NCBI GenBank assembly: GCA_025765595.1
Contig: JAIVFH010000017.1
Coordinates: 186,001-250,000 of the forward strand
Source of the DNA: Obelidium mucronatum
Taxonomy: Eukaryota; Chytridiomycota; Chytridiomycetes; Chytridiales; Chytriomycetaceae
DNA: 64,000 bases
Direction of reading: 5' to 3'
Both the position numbers and the translations under genes were made by a program. A model generated the notes under the pieces. It searched no databases. It worked only from the letters and a program-made list of their open reading frames with translations, and was not told where the DNA came from. This document shows positions 21,855-32,301 of this stretch, in pieces (position 1 is the stretch's first letter; each line of letters begins with the position of its first letter).

Positions 21855-23255
21855 AGTTTTCTACAGGTTCTTCTTCATCCTTTTGGCAGATTTACAGGAG
21901 CCTTCTTATAGGCTTTTCAATCAGTGGCGATGTGTGTATTTGAACTCAAAAATCTATGACTCTGTGTGGCACCGTTACGTCACGTGGCAGAAGGCTTAAG
22001 AGAATGCACAAGTTTTTCAGGTTTTGGTTCGAATATGCAACTCTTGCTGTGAAAATAGCACTTTACTGATAGACGCCTACTTGACGCATTGTCGTCTGTA
22101 ACAGTTGCAAGAAACAATTGTAAGCCTCAGATTTCCAAAATAAAAAAATTTCATCGACTTCCAAATCAGTTTGGTGATTTGCGCCACTTTGGAGATGCGA
22201 CGTAAGCGCTGAGGTTCGAAGGAAACTTGCTGCTGTAAGTTCACAAACCGCGACATGATGTAGCATTTATCAAAGATTGTTACTCATATGTCGGCGCGCG
22301 CCCTTTCGTTTCTTACGGCAAGTCCTACTGCATCTACCTAATTGTTCAATCGTGGAAGCTGCTTTGGTCCCTCGTATATTCCACATTGCTATTCGCAATG
22401 CAAAGAAAAGCTTCAGCTGAAGGGTTTTGAAGGTTGAAGAATGGATGTTCAAACACTCCAAAACTTTCTCTCTCGTGTCTCCACTCTGACATTCTTTAAA
22501 TCCAGCAGCAAAACATGTTGAATGTGAAAGTATCTGCAAGAGGAGCATCGCTTGCTCTTTTTTCACACTATGCAGAGAGCATATCCGTGGAATTGTGAAG
22601 CATTCACTCGACAATTGGTTTTTTCCGTTTTGCGTGAGACGAATGCGATAAACCTATCCAACTTACTCTTTCCTCCTGAAAAAAAAGTAGGAATCTCTTT
22701 ATCGACAATAGCCAAGTTATCGTAAATTGTATGAAGCACAGTTTCCTCTGCGACTTTTACAAATAAACCTTGATTGACCGGGACAACACAACCATCGGGA
22801 AGTCACCAAATGAGCTCGCAGTCTCCTAATACAAGCTGCAGCTCCAAGAACGACGCACCATCGGACACAGTCGTTGACGTGTTCTTTTTTCTGTATCTTA
22901 CAGTAGAGAAGAAAAGAGGAGCGGAGAGAGGAGAGATATAGTGGAGATGTTCGTCAGCATCTGTTCATAGTACTCAGTTCCTAATCGTTCTTTTTTTGAG
23001 GGTCTACTCCACACAAGATAATCAAAACACCGTATTCAAAGATGCCTTGCTAAGTTATTCCGACTGGTTGGATTCTACGTAAGTTTGACCAGAGACCTTC
23101 GACCCAGATTTCCGGAGTGTTGTGGATTCCACTGCCACAAACCAAAAACCAACTGCTTAATCTGCCATTTAATTCTTGGCACTTTCCCACATATAATCCG
23201 AATGATTGCCAAATCTATTGTCACCAAACGACGAATCAGCATTACCCCAAGATTC
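21855..23255. other. Intergenic region with no intact gene
   Basis: The 1.4 kb between the subtilisin start and the TRAPPC8 stop codon has only short open frames with no family resemblance. The one recognisable object is a decayed piece of HIS7 at 22346-22447. A purine-rich stretch lies near 22908-22945. It is one of the largest gene-free intervals in an otherwise tightly packed window. Confidence 0.6.
22346..22447 (+). pseudogene. Decayed copy of the HIS7 3' end
   Basis: About 100 nt align with the end of the HIS7 coding sequence (18675-18781) in the same orientation. Shared stretches include CGTGGAAGC, GCTTTGG, TTCCACA, TTGCTATT, GAAGGGTTTTGAAG and GAAGAATGGA, in the same order and with similar spacing. 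A gap of about 10 nt lies after TTCCACA, and there are scattered substitutions. The relic has stops and indels in the HIS7 frame and cannot encode the barrel terminus. It lies on the 5' side of the subtilisin gene, whereas intact HIS7 lies on its 3' side. Upstream of 22346 the similarity fades. Confidence 0.72.
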
Positions 23256-26200
23256 TTAGTTTATTGAAATCAAATACGGCAAATTCGGTATCTGCATATA
23301 TGTGGCTGTTCCGTTATGTAAAGCAGTGCCATCTTTCCCAACCGGATGAACCGTCACATTCAGCCGCCATCGATTCACATCAAACGTTCCTCGTCGAGAG
23401 AAGGATGCTCGAAGACTCAAAACTACATCTTCTTCTGGTGCAAGTTTCCCGTCCAGAATAGTGTTTCCTATCCAAGTAAAGTCATTCTCCAGCGCTTGAT
23501 TACTCTCATTCGATGGGAGTTCCAATGAGTAAGAAACAGTGTTTTCCCAAGAGCTATTTCGAAGACGCGCAGAAAACGAAAGAATCAAGTCTCCACTAAG
23601 AAAGTAAAACAAAGTTTTGTGAGTTATTTTTTCAGGATAACACCAATAAATGGCACACACCTGTTCTCAAAGTCATCTGCAAAATTTCTTTCAGACTCCA
23701 ATATTAATCGAATTGGACTGACGTCTTTCTGTTTCGGCTTCAAGAGGCCATCAATCAAAGTCTTTCTCTCGGATACGGTAGCTGCATAGAGCGAACGACT
23801 TTGGAACGTCAGATTACTTGCATTTTTCCCAATACGTGCCAGCAGTTGGAGTGGAGATTGTAGGCTTAAGTTGATTCCAATTATGAAATGGTGACCAAAA
23901 CGAGGAGAGCCTCCAGGTACCAGTGGAGGTGCTTCCCAGAAAAGAACAATGTCGGCATCATCCGTGAAGTAAAGCGTGAAGATACTGGAAAGCCTTTCCG
24001 CTGGTAGCGCAGAATAGTGCATAGCGAGAGATTGCGCTCTCCATGTCGAACGGGATTGAATACAGAAAGTGTTGAAAGGAGCCGTGTTACAAACAACCTG
24101 TTCATTTTGCTAGAAAAAGAAGAATCCATTTAATTAACGAAGCAAAGAAAAGAGTATATCACAAACCAGAGCAACATTTGATATATTCAAATCAACCGGC
24201 GATGGCACAAACGGCTGGTTTTCATTTATGATAAAATTTACAATAGCTTCAGTTGTGCTCTGCTCAGGAGATGGCTTTGGCCGAGACGGTCTTTGTTTAT
24301 CGTGCGTGAATCGGAAATATGCAAATGATGTTTGTTTTCCCTTCAGCTGGCCCAAGTCATTATCAGCGGTCCTTCAACGCGAATTAGATAAATATCCACA
24401 AAATATTGAATAGAATCATACGTACATCATATCCTCATGAGCAGGTGCAATCTTCCACACAGGGCTGATGGACGTAAACTGTCTCAACTTGATATTAGAT
24501 CCTTGTAGATTCTCAATCTCAATGCCGAGAATAAAGTCCGTCAACATGCTCGTGCTGGGCCTCGTGAAAGCGTTGATTTTCAAAGACGGTAAAACTTGGC
24601 ATGTCACTGAATACTGCAGCTTGCGATATCCAATCTTATCATTTTCGTCTTCGCTTTGATATCCAAACAAGAATCTGAAGGTGTGTTTCCCAATTTTGTC
24701 TCCTCGAATCCACACTGGAATAATTGTGGTTATTCCAGCCGCCAAAACACCATCATCTCCAGTCCCGCCAGGCAACTGAATATCCACGATGCTCGTGTCA
24801 GTCATTTTATTGTTTGAAGTGAGGACCTCTCGTGAGGTCACGTTTTCTTTGGCTTTTGCAGCTGAAAGTATGTCAGAGAAAACTCAAGTAACCGTCGAAA
24901 TATAAAACACTCACTGTAAGATGGAAAATCAATCTGCTCAGCGCTTCCAAACCCGAAAAATGAAGCATGGCTTAATTTGATTTTCAAATTCTTGAGCCCG
25001 CGATGTCCTTTGTTATTTACTTCCAACACGGTTCTTTCAACCTGTCCACTCAGCAGCGTTTCTGGGAAAGAGTGAAACAGAACATCCAAAACTGGCATGG
25101 GAGACGTGACAGTTAGCCTCAAGGTATTATCCACCGCGTAAACAGGATCCCCTGAACGCTGCTTCTGGTTATCATTCAGTCGACGGCCTCGTTTCGCAAA
25201 TTCAATGGTGATTGGGACACAGTCGCTTAGCGTCAGTTTAAGTCCCTCAACAAGCAGCTCTCCTTCACATTTCGGGAATACTCGCAGTTGCATCTAATCA
25301 AAATCAACAAGAAATTAATAAGGTTCATTGTAAATGAAGCCAACCCTGACTGACCTCGCGAATTTCATTAGGATCCAACGTAAGAACTGGAACATATTCC
25401 AAGTCAAAAAACTCATAAGATAGTCTAGTGCTATCGACTATCGTAGAAGGATCCGTCACCACTACATTCGCTTGGGATTGTGTGAACCGCGCAAATAGAG
25501 TCACGTTTGTCAATTCCAGCGAAATTTGCAGAGGATTTTTAACACTGAACGAAACAAAGACAGGTTCTATGAATCATAAAAGAAATTGTCAACAGGCGCG
25601 GCTTCAAAGGAACGAACAGGTGACTTGATACCTCCAACAGCACAAATTGTATTTCCTCCGTCCCGAACAGTTTTCATTAGCTTCACAGGTTTTCTACCAG
25701 GTTTTCCATTAAATCCTAGCTCCACTAAATCGTTTTCCATTCTATCCCAAACACCATCAGCCACCGACGTCTGTCCCATGTGTTGATGCTGCACCAAGGA
25801 AACATTTATCGATGACTGTATGAGGAGTGGCACTGGGGTTTGAGGAAGCTTTTCAACCTCATCGATAGGTCGTTGTGTGGATATACTCTGAAACAGAAAA
25901 CACATAAATCACAGACGAAACATAAGAAGCGTGCGCGTCATACCTTAAAAATATGTAGGAACTCTTCTAAATGAGACGCTTGCTGAGTCGCAGTTTGCTG
26001 GCTTGACTGCAAGAGTTGGGTGAAATGGGCGAAGGCTGTGGATGGATTTCCCAAATGAAAATGCAAGCGACCAATTGTGAAGTTGTTGTGGTCATTTATA
26101 AGCGACCACTTATAATTTCCGTAGACGTTTTGAGCTCCGGAATAGCAACGGAGGGCATGCTCTTTCTAGAAAATAATAAGAAAGAAGGCAAGAGGGAAGG

Positions 26201-28292
26201 AAAGATTCTTACCTGTCCGCATTTGGTGAATCTATCCCCAGCCATTACTAGATAAAATGCGTATTTTCGTCGCTGGGGAGGATTGGACTTCAAATGACAA
26301 AAAGCAGATTGTTCCAACAATATAGCACTTCGTAAATCAGAATCCTGCACACAGGGGGTGAATTAGACAGGCTAATCAACTTTTTGCCAATTTACCTCGC
26401 CAATCATTCTCAACAAGAAGTTGGCCGAATCCTTGTAATTCTCGCGATATTTCAACATCTCGTAAACCAACATGGTTGCCCGAGTAGCATAAATAGACAC
26501 ACCGGACTCCAAATAATTAGAAATGGAGCTGTCGAGCAGGGACTCCAAGTTTCCCCTCAAATTTGAATCACTCATCAGGACACAAAGAGCCAGCATTTCC
26601 TGAACTCCAGCAAAATGCTTTATAGCACGATCGTTTCCTTGAAAGTCTTTTTTCACAGAGTCGTACATGCTATATGCAAATTTGTAGTCATGAAGCATAA
26701 ATGAATAATCAGCAAGTCTCCGTAAAATCAATTCTTGTGAAGTATATGGGTATCTATGCGTAAAAGAAGTTAAACATGATAGAGCGTTCGATATTCAAAT
26801 ATTTTCGTACGGTGTGGAATATTCAGGAGCCAAGATTCCGGGAGATCCAGCAGGCTTATTTGTTTGAGCACTAGTCCCCAAGAACCGCCTTCCAGCCGTA
26901 AATAACCGCCCTGTAAACCCTCGACGACTACTAGCCACCTTGAATAAGACGTAAACATGGATGAGCATATTATAGAGCGACCTATAAATAGTGCTCCAAC
27001 CTGCTCATTCCAATGCTGAACACTTCGCTCCATACTCGGTAAAAGAGACTGAACAACAAACTCCTTCACAAACGTATCCAACCCTTTCACATCCGATTCA
27101 GTCATAAGCGCACCATAGACAGGACTGATTATCGGAGCTTCATTTGAATGAGCTGCATTCGGAACAGAAGATTTTGTAATTCCCAAGACAGAGGCACTTA
27201 AATCCAGTTCGCTCTGTGTAATCGCACCCAGAGATCCGCGAGCTGTATTCACATCCAAAACCACATTTGGATCAGCATGAATAGCGTCATCCAGCGGCTT
27301 AAATTCATTCATGTATGCATCCCATACTTTGGATGCATTATATTCCGGACTCGCTTCTGTTTTTGAGTTGATTCTTATGAGCCGACAACTGAGTCCAAAA
27401 GACTTTTTCATTTGCGCAAACAGAGCATCCGCACTAAAAAATTTTACAGACAGAGGCGAAACTATGAGTCTAAGAAAAAGGTTTGATCTCGTTTGGGAAT
27501 GGTTACTAACTCTACGTTAGGCGCGCGTGAAGCATCATGTACCAAAACATAATGTTTGAGAGGTATTTGCGGATCTAGATAACCCGAGTTGAAAATAGGA
27601 GGTAATTTATCGGGTGAAGACGGATATAACTGATTCAACTTCATGATGGGGTCAGGACACATTGTCGAAACAACAACGAGACCTTGAAAAAGAAGAGATA
27701 GTTGTCAATCATATGCGTCCAATACAGGTATTCCAAGCACTTACATGCAACAGGATGGTTGAATGTTTCGTGTTCCGAAGCCCCATTGAATTTACAGACG
27801 TAGTTGCGGTATACATTGTACCATGGCGATGCAGTCCCCAATGAGCCTGACATAATAAATGAATATCGTGGTCTATAGATTCCCGAGCCGACGCACCTCC
27901 TTTTATGCTCGCCTCCTCGACTGGCTTCACCACGTCTCCGGCCGGCAGACTCTTCATCGCCATCGCCTGCACGAGCACCTTGCGGATCGCGCCCAGATCA
28001 GGGCCTTGTAGTTCGCGCAAACCACGGAAGCGGATCGCGAAGCCGTCCAAGTTAGACGAGTGACCAGACGCATCGAGCACGTTGACTGTCGTTGTTGTAG
28101 TTGTAGCTGGGTCAGTACTGTCCAAATGACTGAGTGCAACTAACCTTTGCCGTCGATGCGATGTCCGAACGGCTGCAGCAGGTGCGCGAAGGACACTGCG
28201 TTGTTTGCCGCCGCGAGTTCGTCCGCGTCGTCCGAGGCGACGACGGCGACCAGCGGCGCAAACACCGAATGAACAAAGCGCGGCTCGCTCAT
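23256..28292 (-). CDS. TRAPPC8: TRAPP III subunit TRAPPC8 (Trs85-like)
   Basis: The product is a large TRAPP-complex subunit that acts on Rab1/Ypt1 in ER-Golgi traffic and autophagy. Many short introns (more than ten) split the gene. The N terminus opens with RFVHSVFAPLVAVVASDDAD and the conserved LLQPFG block. LKHYVLVHDASRAPNVE and a stretch with LSCRLIRINSKTEASPEY match the TRAPPC8 N-terminal domain. A helical middle region has RRKYAFYLVMAGDRFTKCGQ and RRLADYSFMLHDYKFAYSMYDSVKKDF, hallmarks of TRAPPC8. The C-terminal third is beta-rich, as expected for its Ig-like appendage, and ends at 23256. The 5' exon is strongly GC-rich. The start at 28292 is the first ATG in the frame of the conserved N terminus. 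Confidence 0.88.
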
Positions 28293-28337
28293 CAGAGTAT
28301 TTACTGGATTTTATTTTTTGTTTTTATTTTTATTTAA
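28293..28337. promoter_or_regulatory. Compact bidirectional promoter, TRAPPC8 / Gpc1
   Basis: Only 45 bp separate the two start codons. The stretch is T-rich on the plus strand with TTTATTTTTTG and TTTATTTAA, and sits between GC-rich first exons on both sides. The promoter role is inferred from the head-to-head arrangement. Confidence 0.6.
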
Positions 28338-29850
28338 ATGGCCAGACTGGCGGAGAAGCTGCGGGAGAGAGCAGCGAGGGCCTCGCACGCGCTGGACCAC
28401 CGCATCCAGGTACATCTGCTGAGGGGGGGCGGCTGGTGGCAGTCTAACATTTCCCAATACAAGGTGTTGCGCAGCAAGATCAAGAACCCACGACAAATGC
28501 AAATGATTGAAAAGGTGCAAGATAATACATTCTCTATTCTGCATGAGACTGATATTTAAGTTGTCTCAAGGTTACTTTTGTCGTGGCCGTCATCAGCCTC
28601 CTAGGATTGCACCAACTCATGATTCTAGCCCCTCATTACATCGTTACTTTCTATTTATGGACAATGATTCCGTTGATGCTGATTCGTTACGTCGACTTCC
28701 ATCGACAAAAATGGCATTACTTCATGATCGACTTCTGCTGTGAGTGTTGTCAGAACTCTTGTAAATGGTTTTGTGGCTGACTGACTATTACCAACAGATT
28801 ACGTGAATGCTGTGCTGTTCTATTTCCTCATCAAAGACCCATCGAATTCAACTCTATTCAAAGTGGTGTTTACTTGGAGCAATGGTCCGCTACTGTGGGC
28901 CATTGTTGTGTGGCGATCTGGTCTTGTTTTCCATTCATTACCACACATTACGACAATCTACATTCACTTGCTTCCAGCTTTTGTCACATATGTGATAAGA
29001 TGGATTCCTATTGATGGGCAGGATGTTTCATCGTTATGTTCTGGGAATGCCTGTGTGATGCATGTGTCTGACCTGTTTGGATGGCCAATCGCGTTGTATT
29101 TAGTGTGGCAAATCTTGTACTTGGTTAAAGTATGTAATCCTTCTTTTGATGTCGTCTTTTTTTCCTGGTGTGTTTAACACTAACCTTCATCTACCAGACC
29201 GAAGTACTCGACAGAAAGAAGCTTCAAGCTGACAAAGATATTGGTACCTCGTTGCGACATTTAATTGCGTTCTATCAAAACCATTTTTGGGGAAAAGTAG
29301 TGAATTCCTTGGGTCCACAGTTGAGTTTTCTGTTCTTTAAAACTTTTTTGATGCATTAAATTGAATAACGTGATCTATAAAAAAAAAAAAGATTCAGCAT
29401 TCTCATGTTTGTGTTGATGCAATTGGTGTATACTGCTGTCGTTTCTATTCCCACCGCTCTATTTTATCAAAATCAACTACTCCATCTTGGATTTATTCTC
29501 GGTATAATCCATATTGACCCACCACACGATCCTATTTTTTTAATTATTCTAACATGAAACAAACCAATTATATATAATCACTAGTTATACTCACGATTTC
29601 AATCTGGAACGGTGCTGGGTTCTACGTCTACAAAGTAAACAAGAATACAGACATTTCAACAGCACCAGTTGTTGATGAGGCGCAATCGGCAGAACTCTGG
29701 TATCATCGCTATATTCGTCGGGGGAAATCCTCGTCCGTGGTGGTATCTAGATCTAGGCGGCCAAGCAAACGCGTCGCTTCCACGGAAGATTTAAGAGCTG
29801 AAACGGATGCTACAAGTCAAGAGAATCAGGGTCTTAGAAAGAGAAAGTAA
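28338..29850 (+). CDS. GPC1: Glycerophosphocholine acyltransferase (Gpc1-like)
   Basis: This is a multi-pass ER membrane acyltransferase that adds an acyl chain to glycerophosphocholine to form lysophosphatidylcholine. The soluble N-terminal helix (VLRSKIKNPRQMQMIEKVQD) is followed by about eight hydrophobic segments. The family block WHYFMIDFCYYVNAVLFYF is rebuilt across an intron beginning at 28740. Other conserved pieces are VFTWSNGPLLWAIVVWRSGLV and RHLIAFYQNHFWGKVV. The C terminus is charged and Ser-rich. Introns are also seen at about 28409-28460, 29131-29200, 29310-29390 and 29500-29580. One base appears missing near 28555, where a stop interrupts the frame just before the first membrane segment. 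METTL22 starts only 35 bp downstream. Confidence 0.87.
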
Positions 29851-29885
29851 TGAAAAAGAGATATTTACTTCAATAATTATTTTCC

Positions 29886-31055
29886 ATGCGGAAATCAACC
29901 AAACGAAAAAAGGTGCAGCCAAAACCTTCAAACAATCCTCCAACTGAAAAAGAGTCTCCCTCCACGCGCATCAATCCACTGGAAAATGATTCACAAGACA
30001 AAAAGCCACAAGACAATCGAAACAGTACTTCATCATGGATCGAAACACACCTCCTCCAAAACTCACAAGCAAAGTCAGATCTCGTCCTCTCCGATATCCA
30101 TATCCACAGCACGTCACCTCAAACGACTTTCATTCTGCCTACATCCAGGATTTCAATCAACCATGGTCTTGCAACAACACTCCCACTTGTTGGTCTTCAG
30201 ATATGGGCGGGAGCCCTCGTCATGAGTGAATACATGATATGGAAACAGCATCTTTTCTCCGGGAAAGGTGTTCTTGAGGTAGGAGCTGGAACCGGTCTTG
30301 TAAGTCTCGTGGCTGGGACTCGAGACGTGGGAGCAAAGAAAGTAATCGCGACAGATATCCATGTGGGACCTGACGAGGATCAAGAACATACATCTGCAGT
30401 CGGTTGTAAAAAGGGTGGGAGTAGTGGGGTCTTGAGTTTGTTGAAAGAGAACGCGATTTCGAATGAGGAAACTTTGGGAAACGGAACTGTCCATGTGAGA
30501 GAACTGGATTTAATTGACGATACGTGTCCATTATTTCAGTGGCCGATCCAACGAACAGCATGCAAGAGTATTGATGGGAAACCCCACGACTTTCAATTCA
30601 CAAAAGAAGACATGGACTGGTTCCATGATGAATGCAGTATAATTATTGGAGCTGATATCATCTATGTTGATTTCGTCACATTCCATCTGGTAAAGCGTTT
30701 GCCAGTGTTGCTTTTGAAAACGCAACCACAAAATTCAACGTCAAAAAAGCGCAAGGTTGAATCATCACTCTGGGAATCACGGGTGTTGTATCTAGCGTTG
30801 GAAAAAAGGGTCCAGTTTTGTAAAAATGAGTGTCGAGTCGCTATTCCTGCATGGGAATTTCTTGTACGCACAATTGATGCCATGAATCTTGACTTGGAGG
30901 GAAGGATTCAGGATGATGGTGAAGATATGGATGGTGCATTTCCGGATGTTCGGATATGCATGGATGCTGTGGATTTACAAGGAATGCCACAATTGTTTGA
31001 TTATGAGCGAAACAAGGAGTTGGAGATTCATCGCCTCTATCTGTCTTTTCCATAA
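29886..31055 (+). CDS. METTL22-like protein-lysine methyltransferase
   Basis: This is a single-exon protein of 389 residues in the Rossmann-fold methyltransferase-16 family. The SAM-binding motif I is VLEVGAGTGLVSLVAG, preceded by the family tryptophan block VGLQIWAGALVMSEYM. The acidic post-I motif is ATDIH, and IIIGADIIYVDFV is the motif IV region. A late block, VLYLALEKRVQF, matches the C-terminal part of METTL22. The N-terminal 50 residues are basic and Ser/Asn-rich, perhaps with a nuclear localisation role. Human METTL22 methylates Kin17. The fungal target is unknown. There is no intron, unlike most neighbours. Confidence 0.75.
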   Translation: MRKSTKRKKVQPKPSNNPPTEKESPSTRINPLENDSQDKKPQDNRNSTSSWIETHLLQNSQAKSDLVLSDIHIHSTSPQTTFILPTSRISINHGLATTLPLVGLQIWAGALVMSEYMIWKQHLFSGKGVLEVGAGTGLVSLVAGTRDVGAKKVIATDIHVGPDEDQEHTSAVGCKKGGSSGVLSLLKENAISNEETLGNGTVHVRELDLIDDTCPLFQWPIQRTACKSIDGKPHDFQFTKEDMDWFHDECSIIIGADIIYVDFVTFHLVKRLPVLLLKTQPQNSTSKKRKVESSLWESRVLYLALEKRVQFCKNECRVAIPAWEFLVRTIDAMNLDLEGRIQDDGEDMDGAFPDVRICMDAVDLQGMPQLFDYERNKELEIHRLYLSFP

Positions 31056-31178
31056 AGAAAAAAGAAAGTGTATAATTGAATGTAATTGAATAGAATATTT
31101 GCAGTGAGTGGGCAAATTGGTAAATGAGAGTAATCCATCGTTGGCGAATTTATTCCTCATCCATACAGGAAACTTCTT

Positions 31179-32270
31179 TCAATTTGGCTGTACTGTCCAT
31201 GGCAATGGCTTATTCAAATCCAAATTACCCCCAGACAGAACCACGCCCACGTTCTTAATTCCTTGAAGTTTAAGAAAGTCCTTGTTGAACAACACGGCGG
31301 CAACACTAACGGCCGCGCTTGGCTCAATGACAATCTTCATTCGCTCCCATACAATCTTCATGGCTTGAATTATTTCATCTTCTGTAACGGTAAAGACATC
31401 CTCCACGTTTCGTTGAATAATAGTCCAGTTTGGTTGACCAATAGCCGTCAACAGACCATCTGCGATTGTCTGTGGAGGGCTTTCGAGTCCACATCGCGTT
31501 TGAGAGTCAATCGAGCGCTTGGCATCGTCTGCTGCCAACGGTTCAGCCCCAAACACGCGAATCTTTGGATTAACTGCTTTTGCTGCAATTGAGCAGCCAC
31601 TGATCATTCCTCCTCCGCCAACAGGAATAATAACCGCATCCAATTCCACATGGTTTTCTTGTTCAGTTTGTTCCAACAGCTCCAACATCAGAGTACCCTG
31701 TCCAGCCATCACGTGTGGGTTTTCAAATGGATGAATGAATGTGGCACCTGTTTCTGAAACTACTTTGGCGGCAGCTTCATCGCGGGACTTTTGGTTGGCT
31801 TCGCAAAACACTATTGTGGCGCCATATCCCTTGACGGCATCTGATTTTGCTTTTGGAGCTGTGTGGGGCATGACGATGGTGGCTGGGATGTTGTGCAATT
31901 TCGCAGCCAGAGCTATGGCTTGGGCATGGTTGCCACTGCTGTGTGTGGTGACGCCCTTCTGGTGATCGGAAACTGGAATTTGAGAGATTGCGTTGAAGGC
32001 GCCTCTGAACTTGAAAGCACCGACTTTCTGGCTGCAGTTTGTTCAAAAAACAGCGGTTAGCGACAGGCAATAGAGTGGGTCATGGAGAGAGGGTACTTGC
32101 AAGTTCTCTGCTTTGAAGAACAAGTGGCGTTCTTGGTTTGAGTGAAACGAGGCCAGCTTGTCCACGGTCTCGCACGTCAGCACGGGAGTCTTGTGTGCGA
32201 CACCTTTGATGCGCTTCGCAGCCTCGTTAATGTCGTTGAAGTCGACTTCAGCCAGTGTCGATTGTGTCAT
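31179..32270 (-). CDS. SRR: Serine racemase (PLP fold type II; threonine dehydratase-like)
   Basis: This PLP enzyme interconverts L- and D-serine and can also dehydrate serine. Two exons are joined over the PLP-lysine region: ENLQ, intron, then KVGAFKFRGAFNAI. The tetraglycine loop is PVGGGGMISG, and other conserved blocks are SSGNHAQAIALAAKLH, AGQGTLMLELLEQ, VTEDEIIQAMKIVWERM and LSGGNLDLN. The length of about 330 residues and the final short tail match serine racemase. No ACT-like regulatory domain is present, which argues against a biosynthetic threonine deaminase. The close relative L-threo-3-hydroxyaspartate ammonia-lyase (yeast SRY1) cannot be excluded. It is divergent from APC8 with only 31 bp between the start codons. 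Confidence 0.9.
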
Positions 32271-32301
32271 TCTTTAATTAAAATATTCAAAATAAAAAGA
32301 A
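32271..32301. promoter_or_regulatory. Ultra-short bidirectional promoter, serine racemase / APC8
   Basis: The start codons of the two divergent genes are separated by 31 bp of AT-rich DNA with TTTAATTAAAATATT. This is too short to hold two separate promoters with leaders. Transcription of at least one gene must therefore start inside the coding region of the other, or the leaders must be nearly absent. Confidence 0.6.

Noticed and set aside
22026..22040. GGTTCGAA-like stretch recalling a tRNA T-arm
   Set aside because: No matching acceptor, D-arm or anticodon stem could be folded around it.
23117..23461. Plus-strand frame of 114 codons
   Set aside because: It is antisense to the last TRAPPC8 exon, whose minus-strand reading is well supported.
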